From JAOPZW01 sp036379935 (GTDB lineage: Bacteria; Actinomycetota; Thermoleophilia; Solirubrobacterales; Solirubrobacteraceae): a stretch of DNA of 64,000 nucleotides. Each line of letters begins with the position of its first letter. Position 1 is the first letter of the stretch. The position numbers were made by a program, and so were the translations under genes. Positions 40,367-48,249 of this stretch are shown here, piece by piece. Where the stretch lies: assembly GCA_036379935.1 (NCBI GenBank), contig DASVFT010000011.1, positions 5,067 through 69,066 on the forward strand, read 5' to 3'. The notes under the pieces are model-generated. The model saw only the letters and a list, made by a program, of their open reading frames with translations. It was not told the origin of the DNA and made no database searches.

Positions 40367-41740
40367 ATGCCGGACCCGCTCCTGGTCACCGGCGGCACGG
40401 TGGTCACCGACGGCGGACGCTCGCGCGCCGACGTGCTGCTGCGCGACGGCGTGGTCGAGGCCGTGGGCGTGGTCGACGCAGCCGGGGCGCGCGTCGTGCG
40501 CGCCGACGGCTGCCTCGTGTTGCCGGGCGCCGTCGACCCGCACACGCACGTGTTCGGCGCCGTCGAGCACGACGGCATCGCGGCGCTGTGCGGTGGCACG
40601 ACGAGCGCCCTCGTCTTCGTCGACGCCGAGCCTGGCGACACGCTGGCGCAGGCCGCGCGGCGGGGGCTCGAGCGCGAGCTGCCCGCGTCGCCGATCGATC
40701 TCGGCTTCCACGGTGTCGTCTGGGAGCCCGCCGCGTACCGCCCGGGCGACCTCGCCGAGCTCGCCGCGCTCGGCATCACCAGCATCAAGCTGTGGCTCGC
40801 CTACCGCGAGCTCGGGATCATGGCCGACGACGACCACGTCCACGCGATCATGTCCGAAGCGGCTCGAGCCGGCGTGCTGGTGCTCGCGCACTGCGAGAAC
40901 GGGCCGCTCGTCGCCGCGCTCGCCGCGCAGCTCCGCGCCGAGGGGCGGACCGACCTGTCCGAGCACGCCCGGTCGCGGCCGATCGCGCTCGAGGCCGAGG
41001 CGGTGCACCGCTTCCTACGTACCGCCGGGCTGACCGGCGCCGACGCCTATGTGGTGCACGTCTCGGGGCGCGAGCCGTTGCGCGAGATCGAGCGCGCGCG
41101 GCGGCGCGGGCAGCGCGTCTTCGCCGAGGTCTGTCAGCACCATCTCGTGCTCGACGACGGCGTGTACGACCGGCCCGACGCGCTGCGCTACATGGTCACG
41201 CCCCCTTTGCGCGGTGCCTCGGACCGGGCCGCGCTGTGGACGGCGCTCTCCGGCGGGACGCTCGACGTCCTCGCGTCCGATCACAGCCATCTCCGGCTCG
41301 ACCCCGACAAGCTCGCTGCCGCCGGCGACGTGACCGCCGTTCCCTACGGACTGCCGGGGATCCAGTGGCGGCTCGCGCTCGGCTTCACGTTCGGCGTGGC
41401 GACCGGACGGCTCACCGCCGAGAGGCTTGTCGAGGCGGCCTGCGCCGCGCCCGCGCGCGCCTTCGGCCTGTTCCCGCGCAAGGGGACGCTGCGCCCTGGC
41501 GCCGACGCGGACGCCGTCGTCTGGGACCCGACTCGCCGCACGGTCGTCGGTCCGGCCACGCGCCGCGACGGCGTGGACTACTCCCCCTACGACGGCTTCG
41601 AGCTCGTCGGCGCGCCCCGGACGGTCATCGCCGGCGGCGAGGTCGTCGTCGAAGAGGGCGAGTACCTCGGCCGCACGCAGCCGGCGCGCTTCCTCCCGCG
41701 GCCCGCGGCGGCCGCCGACCTCGCCCATGCGCCTGGGTGA
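40367..41740 (+). CDS. Hydantoinase/dihydroorotase-like cyclic amidohydrolase 2
   Basis: This 457-residue amidohydrolase has DPHTHVFGAVEHDG (metal HxH), the lysine of SIKLWLAYRELG (carbamylation candidate), LAHCENG, VVHVSGREPL, EVCQHHLVLDD and the metal Asp of SDHSHLRLDPDK, ending in FPRKGTLRPGADADAVVWD. It is only distantly related to the protein at 31841, suggesting a different ring or enantiomer. Start: ATG 40367 (leaderless) or GTG 40361. It heads a plus-strand operon with an SDR, hydantoin racemase and later enzymes, under TetR site 3. Confidence 0.85.
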   Translation: MPDPLLVTGGTVVTDGGRSRADVLLRDGVVEAVGVVDAAGARVVRADGCLVLPGAVDPHTHVFGAVEHDGIAALCGGTTSALVFVDAEPGDTLAQAARRGLERELPASPIDLGFHGVVWEPAAYRPGDLAELAALGITSIKLWLAYRELGIMADDDHVHAIMSEAARAGVLVLAHCENGPLVAALAAQLRAEGRTDLSEHARSRPIALEAEAVHRFLRTAGLTGADAYVVHVSGREPLREIERARRRGQRVFAEVCQHHLVLDDGVYDRPDALRYMVTPPLRGASDRAALWTALSGGTLDVLASDHSHLRLDPDKLAAAGDVTAVPYGLPGIQWRLALGFTFGVATGRLTAERLVEAACAAPARAFGLFPRKGTLRPGADADAVVWDPTRRTVVGPATRRDGVDYSPYDGFELVGAPRTVIAGGEVVVEEGEYLGRTQPARFLPRPAAAADLAHAPG

Positions 41741-42503
41741 CAAGACCATCGTCGTGACGGGCGGCAGCTCGGGGCTCGGGCGGGCGATGTCGCTCGCGTT
41801 CGCCGCCCACGGCGCCGACGTCGTGATCGCCGACGTCCGGCGGGACCCACGCGAGGGCGGGGAGCCGACCGACGCGCTCATCGCGCGGCGCGGCGGGCGT
41901 GCCCTCTTCGTCACGGCCGATGCCGGTCGGTGGGAGGACATCGATGCCGTCGTGTCGGCCTCCGTGGAGCGCGGCGGGCGGCTCGACGTGATCGTCAACA
42001 ACGCCGTCGTCGCGGGGCGCCACTCCAAGGGCCTGCTCGAGACCGACGAGGCCGACTGGGACGCGATCATGGGCGTGGGCCTGCGCGGCGTGTTCCTGTG
42101 CTGCAAGCGCGCGATCGCGCAGATGCTCACGCAGGAGCCCCGCGGGGAGGCGCGCGGGCGCGTCATCAACCTCTCGTCTCAGCACGGCATGGTGGGGACG
42201 CCCGGCCACGTCGCCTACTGCGCGGCCAAGGGCGGCGTCGTGAACCTCACGCGCCAGCTCGCCGTTGAGTTCGCGCAACACGGGATCATCGTCAACGCGA
42301 TCGCACCCGGGAAGATCCTCACCATGCCGCTCGACGAGCCCGACACCGAGGAGATCCTCGCCTACTCGCGCGCGCGGACGCCGTTCCCGCGCCTGGGGCG
42401 TCCAGAGGACGTGGCGGCCGCCGCGGTGTTCCTCGCGTCGGACGAGAGCACGTACATCAGCGGCACGAACCTGCTCGTGGACGGCGGCTGGATGGCCTAC
42501 TGA
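41727..42503 (+). CDS. SDR-family oxidoreductase
   Basis: This 258-residue SDR has TGGSSGLGRAMSLAFAAHG, VNNAVVAG (in place of NNAG), Ser in NLSSQHG, YCAAK and YISGTNLLVDGGW. The gene begins 14 nt before the hydantoinase stop and ends overlapping the racemase gene by one base, so it is tightly coupled to ureide breakdown. Third SDR of the island; it may act on a hydroxylated or carbonyl side chain. Confidence 0.87.
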   Translation: MRLGDKTIVVTGGSSGLGRAMSLAFAAHGADVVIADVRRDPREGGEPTDALIARRGGRALFVTADAGRWEDIDAVVSASVERGGRLDVIVNNAVVAGRHSKGLLETDEADWDAIMGVGLRGVFLCCKRAIAQMLTQEPRGEARGRVINLSSQHGMVGTPGHVAYCAAKGGVVNLTRQLAVEFAQHGIIVNAIAPGKILTMPLDEPDTEEILAYSRARTPFPRLGRPEDVAAAAVFLASDESTYISGTNLLVDGGWMAY

Positions 42504-43195
42504 TGGCCGGCTTCCGGCTCGGGCTGATCAACCCGAACACGAGCGTCGCCGACACCGAGGCGATGGGCTCGCTGGTGCGGGCCGCGCTGCCCGCGGACGC
42601 CGCGGTGGTCGGCCTCACCGCGCCGGGGGGCCACGCCGCCGTCGAGACCGAGTCCGAGCACGTCACGGCGGCCGCGCAGGTGCTGGCTCTGCTGCGGCTC
42701 GAACCCGACCTCGACGGCTACCTCGTCGCCTGCTTCGACGACCCTGGCGTGCACGCCGCCCGTGAGCTCACGGCCGCGCCCGTCGTCGGGATCGGGCACG
42801 CCGCGTACCTCTCGGCCACGCTGGTCGGGCGCCGCTTCGCGGTCATCACAACGCTGCGCCGCGGCATCGCGGCGCTCGAGGACGGCCTCGACGCGCATGG
42901 GCTGCGCGAGCGCTGCGTCGGCGTCCTGGCGCTCGAGCGCGGCGTGCGCGATCAGGGAGGCGCCGACGCGGTCGCCCCGATCGTCGCGCTCGGGGCGCAC
43001 GCGGTGGAAGAGCTCGGCGCCGACGCGCTGGTCCTGGCGTGCGGCGCGATGGCGGCCACCGCGGCCGCGGTGCGCGAGGAGCTCGGCGTGCCGGTCTGCG
43101 ACGGCGTCGCCTTCGGCGCGCTGACGGTGCATGCGCTGTGGCGCGCGGGCCTCGCGACCAGCAAGCGCAATGCCTATGCGTGGCCGGTCGGCTGA
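42503..43195 (+). CDS. Asp/Glu/hydantoin racemase
   Basis: This 230-residue protein belongs to the cofactor-independent two-cysteine racemase family. It has GLINPNTSVADTEAM (substrate loop), ACFDDPGVHAARE with the first catalytic Cys, RFAVITTL, and VLACGAMAA with the second Cys. In hydantoin utilisation clusters this enzyme interconverts D- and L-5-substituted hydantoins, allowing complete use of racemic substrate by a stereoselective hydantoinase/carbamoylase pair. Its presence is the strongest clue that the island handles 5-substituted hydantoins. TGATG overlaps with both neighbours. Confidence 0.85.
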   Translation: MAGFRLGLINPNTSVADTEAMGSLVRAALPADAAVVGLTAPGGHAAVETESEHVTAAAQVLALLRLEPDLDGYLVACFDDPGVHAARELTAAPVVGIGHAAYLSATLVGRRFAVITTLRRGIAALEDGLDAHGLRERCVGVLALERGVRDQGGADAVAPIVALGAHAVEELGADALVLACGAMAATAAAVREELGVPVCDGVAFGALTVHALWRAGLATSKRNAYAWPVG

Positions 43196-44226
43196 TGCTC
43201 GCCGCCGCGTTCTCCGCATACGGCGGGCCGGAGGTGCTCGGCACCGAGGAGCTTGCCGACCTCGTCCCGGGCCCCGACGAGGTCGTCGTGCAGGTCGCGG
43301 CGTGCGGGGTCAACCACTCCGATCTCGACTCGCGCGCCGGGACCTCGCGCTGGACCTTCGCGTTCCCGTTCGTGCTCGGCGCCGAGTTCGCCGGCACGGT
43401 GGCGGCGGTGGGCGCGGACGTCCGGGGCCTCGCGCCCGGGCAGCCGGTGACCGCCTTCCAGCAGTACGCGTGTGGCCGCTGCGCGGCGTGCGCGCGCTGG
43501 CGCGAGGACCTCTGCCCGCACTTCACCGTCTTCGGCACCGATTGCTGGGGCGGCTACGCCGAGCAGGTGCGCGTACCGGCCCGGGCCATCATCCCGCTCG
43601 CCTCCGAGGACCAGTTCCTCACCGCGGCGGCTGCGCAGACTGCGGTCAGCACCGCCTGGCACATGACCGTCGTGCTCGCGGCCGTCCGGGCCGGCGAGAC
43701 GGTGCTCGTCCCGAGCGCGTCGGGCGGCGTGGCGAGCGCGCTCGTGCAGTGCGCGAAGCTCGCGGGGGCGCGCGTCATCGCTTCGGTCGGCGCGGTGGGC
43801 AAGCGCGACGCGGTCGCCGATCTCGGCGCCGACGAGGTCTTCTGCTATCGCGACGTCCCGCCCGGCGAGGCGGTCGCGGCGTACACGAACGGGCGCGGCG
43901 TCGACGTCGTGCTGGACACGGTCGGCGGCCCGCTCTTCGACGAGCACCTCGGCGCCCTCGTGCCCGATGGCCGGCTCGCCACGTGCGGCGCCCATGCGGG
44001 CGCGCACCCGAGGGTCGACCTCGTCGACCTCTTCCAGCGGGGCCACCGGATCCTGGGCTTCCGCGTCGCGCGGCCGGACGAGATCGAGCGCGCGCTCGAC
44101 ATGGCGCTCGCCGGGCGCATCCGCGTTCCGATCGCCGCGACGTTCCCGCTCACGAACGCCGCGGCGGCGCACGCCGCGCTCGAGCGGCGCGAGCACGTGG
44201 GCAAGATCGTCCTGGTGACGGCATGA
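43195..44226 (+). CDS. Zinc-type medium-chain dehydrogenase/quinone oxidoreductase
   Basis: This 343-residue MDR protein has the GroES-like domain (GVNHSDLDSRAG, FVLGAEFAGTVAAVG), the structural-zinc cysteine lobe CGRCAACARWREDLC, and a Rossmann domain (VPSASGGVASALVQCAKLAG). The catalytic-zinc Cys of alcohol dehydrogenases is replaced (NHSD), so it may be a reductase of the QOR type that nevertheless keeps the structural zinc. It overlaps the racemase gene (TGATG) and the PLP-enzyme gene (ATGA). A paralogue lies at 45384. Substrate unknown. Confidence 0.85.
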   Translation: MLAAAFSAYGGPEVLGTEELADLVPGPDEVVVQVAACGVNHSDLDSRAGTSRWTFAFPFVLGAEFAGTVAAVGADVRGLAPGQPVTAFQQYACGRCAACARWREDLCPHFTVFGTDCWGGYAEQVRVPARAIIPLASEDQFLTAAAAQTAVSTAWHMTVVLAAVRAGETVLVPSASGGVASALVQCAKLAGARVIASVGAVGKRDAVADLGADEVFCYRDVPPGEAVAAYTNGRGVDVVLDTVGGPLFDEHLGALVPDGRLATCGAHAGAHPRVDLVDLFQRGHRILGFRVARPDEIERALDMALAGRIRVPIAATFPLTNAAAAHAALERREHVGKIVLVTA

Positions 44227-45380
44227 AGGGACCATCGACGACAGCGGTCCACGGAGCGGGGCCCCGCGGGCCGGGGCTGGCCGGGGATGTCGAGCGCAGC
44301 GCCACCTTCCGGCTCGACGCCGCCGGCCTCGCCGACGTGGAGGCGACCGGCGGGGTCAACACCTGGTACTACTCGCGCCTCGCCAACCCGACCGTCGCGC
44401 GCGCCGCCACGGCCGTCGCCGCGCTGGAGGGCGCGGAGGACGCGTTGCTCTTCGCGTCGGGCATGGCGGCGATCGAGAGCGCGCTCACGACGCTCGTGCC
44501 GCCAGGCGGTCGGCTCGTCGCCGCGGCCGAGCTGTATGGCGACACGATCGCGCTGCTGCGCGGCGAGTGGTCCGCCGCCGGGCGGCAGGTCGCCTACGTC
44601 GATGCGTCCGACCACGCCGGGCTGACCGTCGCTCTGGATGGGGCGGACGCGCTGCTCGTGGAGGCGGTGTCGAACCCGATGCTGCGGGTTGCGGACCTGC
44701 CGTCGCTCGCCGCGCTGGCGCGACGGGCGGGCGCGCTCGCCCTGGTCGATGCGACCTTCGCCTCGCCGTTCAACGTCCAGCCGCTCGCGCACGGCTTCGA
44801 TCTGGTGCTGCACTCGGCCACGAAGTACCTGAACGGTCATACCGACCTGGTCGCCGGCGCGGTCGCCGGCTCGACAGCGATCGTCGAGCGGCTGCGTCCC
44901 GCGGCGGCGCTGCGGGGCGCGACGCTGGACCCGGGCGCGGCGTTCCTCCTCGAGCGCGGGATGAAGACGCTCGCTGTCCGCATGCAGCGCCACAACGTCA
45001 ACGGGCTCACCGTGGCGTCGTGGCTGGCCGGCCGCGACGACGTCGCCGCCGTTGCCTATCCCCTCCTCCCGACCCACCCCGACGAGGCGCTGGCGCGAGC
45101 GCTGCTGCGCGGCGCCGGCGGGCTCGTCACCGTGACGCTCCGCGGCGACCCCGATCGCGGCCGCCGCGTGCTGGGCCGGCTGGAGCTGATCGCTCATGCG
45201 GCGAGCCTCGGCGGCGTCGAGAGCCTCGCCTGCCTGCCGCGCGTCACGTCACACGCGGCGCTGTCGCCGGAGGAGCTCGACCGCCAGGGCATCCTTTCGA
45301 CCACGATCCGGCTCTCGCTCGGCATCGAGGACGCGGAGGACCTGATCGCCGACCTCGACCGCGCGCTCGAGGGGGATTGA
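44223..45380 (+). CDS. Cys/Met-metabolism PLP-dependent lyase or synthase
   Basis: This 385-residue fold-type I enzyme matches the cystathionine gamma-synthase/methionine gamma-lyase family: YYSRLANPTVARAATAVAAL, FASGMAAIESALTTLVPPG, VDATFASPF (PLP Asp), the Schiff-base lysine K201 in HSATKYLNGH, and ESLACLPRVTSHA. Members cleave or replace the sulphur side chain of homocysteine, methionine or cystathionine. In a hydantoin operon it could degrade the amino acid freed by the carbamoylase, such as methionine from its hydantoin (inference). ATGA coupling to the gene before. Confidence 0.88.
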   Translation: MKGPSTTAVHGAGPRGPGLAGDVERSATFRLDAAGLADVEATGGVNTWYYSRLANPTVARAATAVAALEGAEDALLFASGMAAIESALTTLVPPGGRLVAAAELYGDTIALLRGEWSAAGRQVAYVDASDHAGLTVALDGADALLVEAVSNPMLRVADLPSLAALARRAGALALVDATFASPFNVQPLAHGFDLVLHSATKYLNGHTDLVAGAVAGSTAIVERLRPAAALRGATLDPGAAFLLERGMKTLAVRMQRHNVNGLTVASWLAGRDDVAAVAYPLLPTHPDEALARALLRGAGGLVTVTLRGDPDRGRRVLGRLELIAHAASLGGVESLACLPRVTSHAALSPEELDRQGILSTTIRLSLGIEDAEDLIADLDRALEGD

Positions 45381-45383
45381 CCG

Positions 45384-46424
45384 TTGCGCGCCGTCGTCCT
45401 GCGCCGCCACGGCGGCCTCGACGCGCTCGTCGAGGAGTCCCGGGCCGATCCCTCGCCCGCGCACGGCGAGGCCGTCGTGCGGGTCGACACCGTCGCCGTC
45501 AACCGGCTCGACTGCCTCGTGCGCGAGAACCGAGGGCATGCCTATCAAGCGCGTCTCCCGCTCATCCCGGGCTACGACGTCGCCGGCGAGGTCGTCGCCC
45601 TCGGGCCGGGCGCCGCACCGGTGCGCGTGGGCGATGAGGTGTATGTCCATTACGACTACAGCTGCGGCCGTTGCGCGGCGTGCTTCGACGGCGACGAGTC
45701 GCTCTGCCCCGACTACGGCATCATGGGCGTGGACCGCGACGGCGGCTACGCCGAGCTCGTGCTCGCGCCGGTGGCCAACCTCTTCGCGCTGCCCGAGGGC
45801 CTTGCGCCGCGCGTCGCTGCGGCCGCCGGCTCGGTGTCCCTCACCGCGCACCACATGCTCTTCGCACGCGGCGGGTTGCGCGCCGGCGAGACCGTGCTCG
45901 TCATGGCGTCGGGGTCCGGCGTCGGCGGCGCGGCGATGCAGCTCGCGGCCTGGGCCGGCGCGCGGGTGGTCGCCACCGCAGGCACGGCGGCCAAGCGAGC
46001 GCAGGCGCTCGCAGGTGGCGCCGACGTCGCCGTCGATTACACCCAGCCGGGGTGGAGCGAGGTGGTCAGGGACGCCACGGGCGGCCGCGGCGCGGACCTC
46101 GTCATCGACCACACCGGCGCCGAGCAGTTCGGGGAGGTGCTGCGCGCGGTCGGGCCGCGTGGGCGAGTGGTGGTGTGCGGCGCCACCTCGGGCGCGGCGG
46201 CAAGCATCGACCTCGTCGACCTGTTCGCCCGGCAGACCTCGATCATCGGGTCGAGCGACGGAACTCGCGCGGAGCTGCTCACGGTCCTGGACCTCCTCGC
46301 GGCGGGCACGCTGGCACCGGCGATCGACGGGGTCCTGCCGCTCGCGGGGGCCCGTGAGGCCCAGCGACGCCTCGAGGCGCGCGAGCACGACGGCCGGCTC
46401 CTGCTGGCTCCCGGCGCAGCCTGA
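45384..46424 (+). CDS. Zinc-type medium-chain dehydrogenase 2
   Basis: This 346-residue MDR resembles the protein at 43195: VNRLDCLVRENRG, LIPGYDVAGEVVALG, structural-zinc lobe CGRCAACFDGDESLC, and MASGSGVGGAAMQLAAWAG for the dinucleotide. Here too the catalytic-zinc position is unusual (RLDCL). It starts at a TTG three bases after the PLP enzyme's stop, with GAGGGGG upstream, and is the last gene of the operon. The decayed secreted-protein copy follows. Confidence 0.82.
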   Translation: MRAVVLRRHGGLDALVEESRADPSPAHGEAVVRVDTVAVNRLDCLVRENRGHAYQARLPLIPGYDVAGEVVALGPGAAPVRVGDEVYVHYDYSCGRCAACFDGDESLCPDYGIMGVDRDGGYAELVLAPVANLFALPEGLAPRVAAAAGSVSLTAHHMLFARGGLRAGETVLVMASGSGVGGAAMQLAAWAGARVVATAGTAAKRAQALAGGADVAVDYTQPGWSEVVRDATGGRGADLVIDHTGAEQFGEVLRAVGPRGRVVVCGATSGAAASIDLVDLFARQTSIIGSSDGTRAELLTVLDLLAAGTLAPAIDGVLPLAGAREAQRRLEAREHDGRLLLAPGAA

Positions 46425-47042
46425 ACTTTGGCTCAGTTGACTCGCCACATTCGCGCCGGTGAGTGTCGGTCGCGAGCGCGGGGGCGTCCGACTCGTCTCA
46501 CCGGGGGAGCGCATGATCTGGCCCAGCAGGATGGCGAGTCGGCGATTGTTGCTTGCGGGCCTGAGCGCTGCCGAGCCGGCGGCCGGACTCGCGCTTGCGT
46601 CCTCCTCGCCGGGCCAGTCCGCGAACATCTGGAGCGGTACGTGGGTCACCTCGGCTCCCGACGGAAGCTTCTGGGTCTTCACCCAGAGCGGGGCGAGCGT
46701 CGCGGCGTGTGGTAGGGCAGCGGGTCCTCGGGGACCCTGTCGGGCACGGTCTCGGGGAGCACGCTGACCGGCACGCTCAGCAACTTCGAGGCGGGCCAGT
46801 CCGCGAGCTTCTCGATCACGCTGGCCGCCGATGGCCACTCGCTCAGCGTGACGTTCCACCGTGCTGCGAAGACCGTCACCTACCGTACGAAGCACGCCTC
46901 GCGTCACGTCAAGCTCCGCAAGGTGCTGGGATCCCGCCTGTTCGTCGGCGCCTACCGCTCGACCACCGCGACCGGCGCGGCCAACGTGCGGGCGACGTTC
47001 AAGAGGCGGTAGCCCGGCTCACCGCGCCGGCGAGACCAGGCG
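46420..47042 (+). repeat. Segmental duplication, copy B (with decayed secreted-protein gene)
   Basis: Homologous to 28036-29373, including the TTGACT -35 (46437-46442), the ribosome site GGGGAG, the coding region and the shared sequence past the stop codon up to 47042. The last 24 nt of the match are the final codons of the sugar dehydrogenase gene (47019-47042), which proves that copy A was made from this arrangement. Confidence 0.8.
46513..47012 (+). pseudogene. Secreted-protein paralogue, shortened and frameshifted
   Basis: Compared with the intact gene at 28129, this copy keeps the start (MIWPSRMASRR), the export segment and ANIWSGTWVTSAPDGSFWVF, but lost one base near 46706, changing frame. 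Two further deletions, 591 nt and 84 nt, are both in frame and each lies between near-identical short direct repeats of the parent. The final codons (AYRSTTATGAANVRATFKRR) are intact in the original frame. Without the single-base loss it would still encode about 166 residues, so a sequencing error or a recent mutation is possible. Confidence 0.8.
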
Positions 47043-48146
47043 CACGACCGCCCCCTGGAGCGCGGTCGCGTAGAGCTCGCCGGCGGCGTCGGCACCGAAC
47101 GACGAGAGTCCGGGCAGCCGTGCGTGCTCTGCGCTGACGTCGGCGTCTGCGGGACGCTGAGCCGCTCGTGCGTCGAGGCTCCACATCGTCCCGCGACAGA
47201 AGTCGCCGTACACGTAGCGCCCACGGAGCTGCGGGACGGCCCGGCCTCGGTAGACCTCGCCGCCGGTGATCGAGCAGCGTCCGTTCGCGTGGTCGTAGGT
47301 CACGAGCGGCCAGACCAGCCGGCTGTGGGTGCTCAGCCGCTTGCCGGGACGGCGGTGGCGTCCCTCGTAGGCGGCCCAGCCGAGGTTCAGGGGCGACTGG
47401 CCCTCCTCGGGCGGCCAGATGGCGTCGACCTCCTCTGCGCGCCCCTGCCCGACGTCGCCGATCCAGAGCAGGCCGGTCGCGTCGTCGAAGGCCATGCGCC
47501 AGGGATTGCGCAGCCCGAGGGCCACCTTCGTCCAGCCACCGTTCTCGCGCCGCAGGATGCCGCCGAGAAGATCGTCGGGGTCCTGCGCGCGCTGCTCGGG
47601 GTCGTAGGCACTGCCGCCGTCGCCGAGACCGACGAGCAGACGGCCACGCTGATCGAAGAGCACCGTGCCCCCCTTGTGGTTCGGGTAGGGCTGAGGGACG
47701 GCGAGCAGCATCCTGCCCTGCGTCGTGTCCGCGCCGCGCGCGGTCACCGGGTACCTCACGACGCGGGTATCGCCCACCGGGTTGGTGAAGAGGACGACGA
47801 TGCCGGCGCCGTCCGGGGCGAACACGGCCGAGAGCAGGCCCTGCTCGCCTCGGGCGCGGGTGCGCGCGCGGATGTCGAGCAGCGGCCTGGCCGCCGGACG
47901 CTGGCCGGCGATGGCGCGGATCGTGCCCGCCTGCTCGACGACGTAGAGGCGCGCGTCACCAGGGCGTGAGATGACCTGGACCGGCTGGCGAAAGCCCTTC
48001 GCGACGAGCTCGAGGTCGAAGTGATGTGCGCGTCCGAGGGCCGCCTCGGATCGCGTGGGCGTCTGCGGCGCGACGGTGGTCTTGCTCGCGCAGCCGACGA
48101 CGATCGCCGCGAGCAGAAGGGGTACGAGGACGGTTGCGGGCCGCAT
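47019..48146 (-). CDS. PQQ-type sugar dehydrogenase (glucose/sorbosone dehydrogenase family), lipoprotein
   Basis: This 375-residue protein has a lipoprotein signal (VLVPLLLAAIVVGCAS) and a six-bladed propeller: FRQPVQVISRPGDARLYVVEQ, EQGLLSAVFAPD, PNHKGGTVLFDQRGRLLVGLGDGG, GLRNPWRMAFDDATGLLWIGDVGQG, and YVYGDFCRGTMWSLD. HKGG and the GLRNP loop contribute to the PQQ/calcium site of the family. It should oxidise sugars or sorbosone outside the membrane, if PQQ is available. Its last codons are duplicated at 29350-29373. Divergent from the iron transporter genes. Confidence 0.85.
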   Translation of the reverse strand: MRPATVLVPLLLAAIVVGCASKTTVAPQTPTRSEAALGRAHHFDLELVAKGFRQPVQVISRPGDARLYVVEQAGTIRAIAGQRPAARPLLDIRARTRARGEQGLLSAVFAPDGAGIVVLFTNPVGDTRVVRYPVTARGADTTQGRMLLAVPQPYPNHKGGTVLFDQRGRLLVGLGDGGSAYDPEQRAQDPDDLLGGILRRENGGWTKVALGLRNPWRMAFDDATGLLWIGDVGQGRAEEVDAIWPPEEGQSPLNLGWAAYEGRHRRPGKRLSTHSRLVWPLVTYDHANGRCSITGGEVYRGRAVPQLRGRYVYGDFCRGTMWSLDARAAQRPADADVSAEHARLPGLSSFGADAAGELYATALQGAVVRLVSPAR

Positions 48147-48169
48147 GAGCGCGCGGATGCTACCAGCGT

Positions 48170-48185
48170 GTTAGGGTCCCCTAAC
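48170..48185. promoter_or_regulatory. DtxR/IdeR-like palindrome upstream of iron transporter
   Basis: GTTAGGGTCCCCTAAC is a perfect inverted repeat with TTAGG/CCTAA arms like iron boxes of DtxR-family regulators, though shorter than the 19-bp consensus. It lies 65 nt before the ferric-binding protein gene and 24 nt upstream of the divergent dehydrogenase. Iron repression of the importer is inferred. Confidence 0.55.
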
Positions 48186-48249
48186 GCCCGCCCGGCGGCG
48201 GCACCACCGACCCGGTCGAGGCGATCGTCAAACGAGCCCTGGAGGTCTG

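Noticed and set aside
28036..47042. Transposon or composite element bounded by the 28-kb and 46-kb repeats
   Set aside because: The copies are direct, diverged and unequal, with no transposase or terminal inverted repeats; ancient duplication with deletions explains them better.
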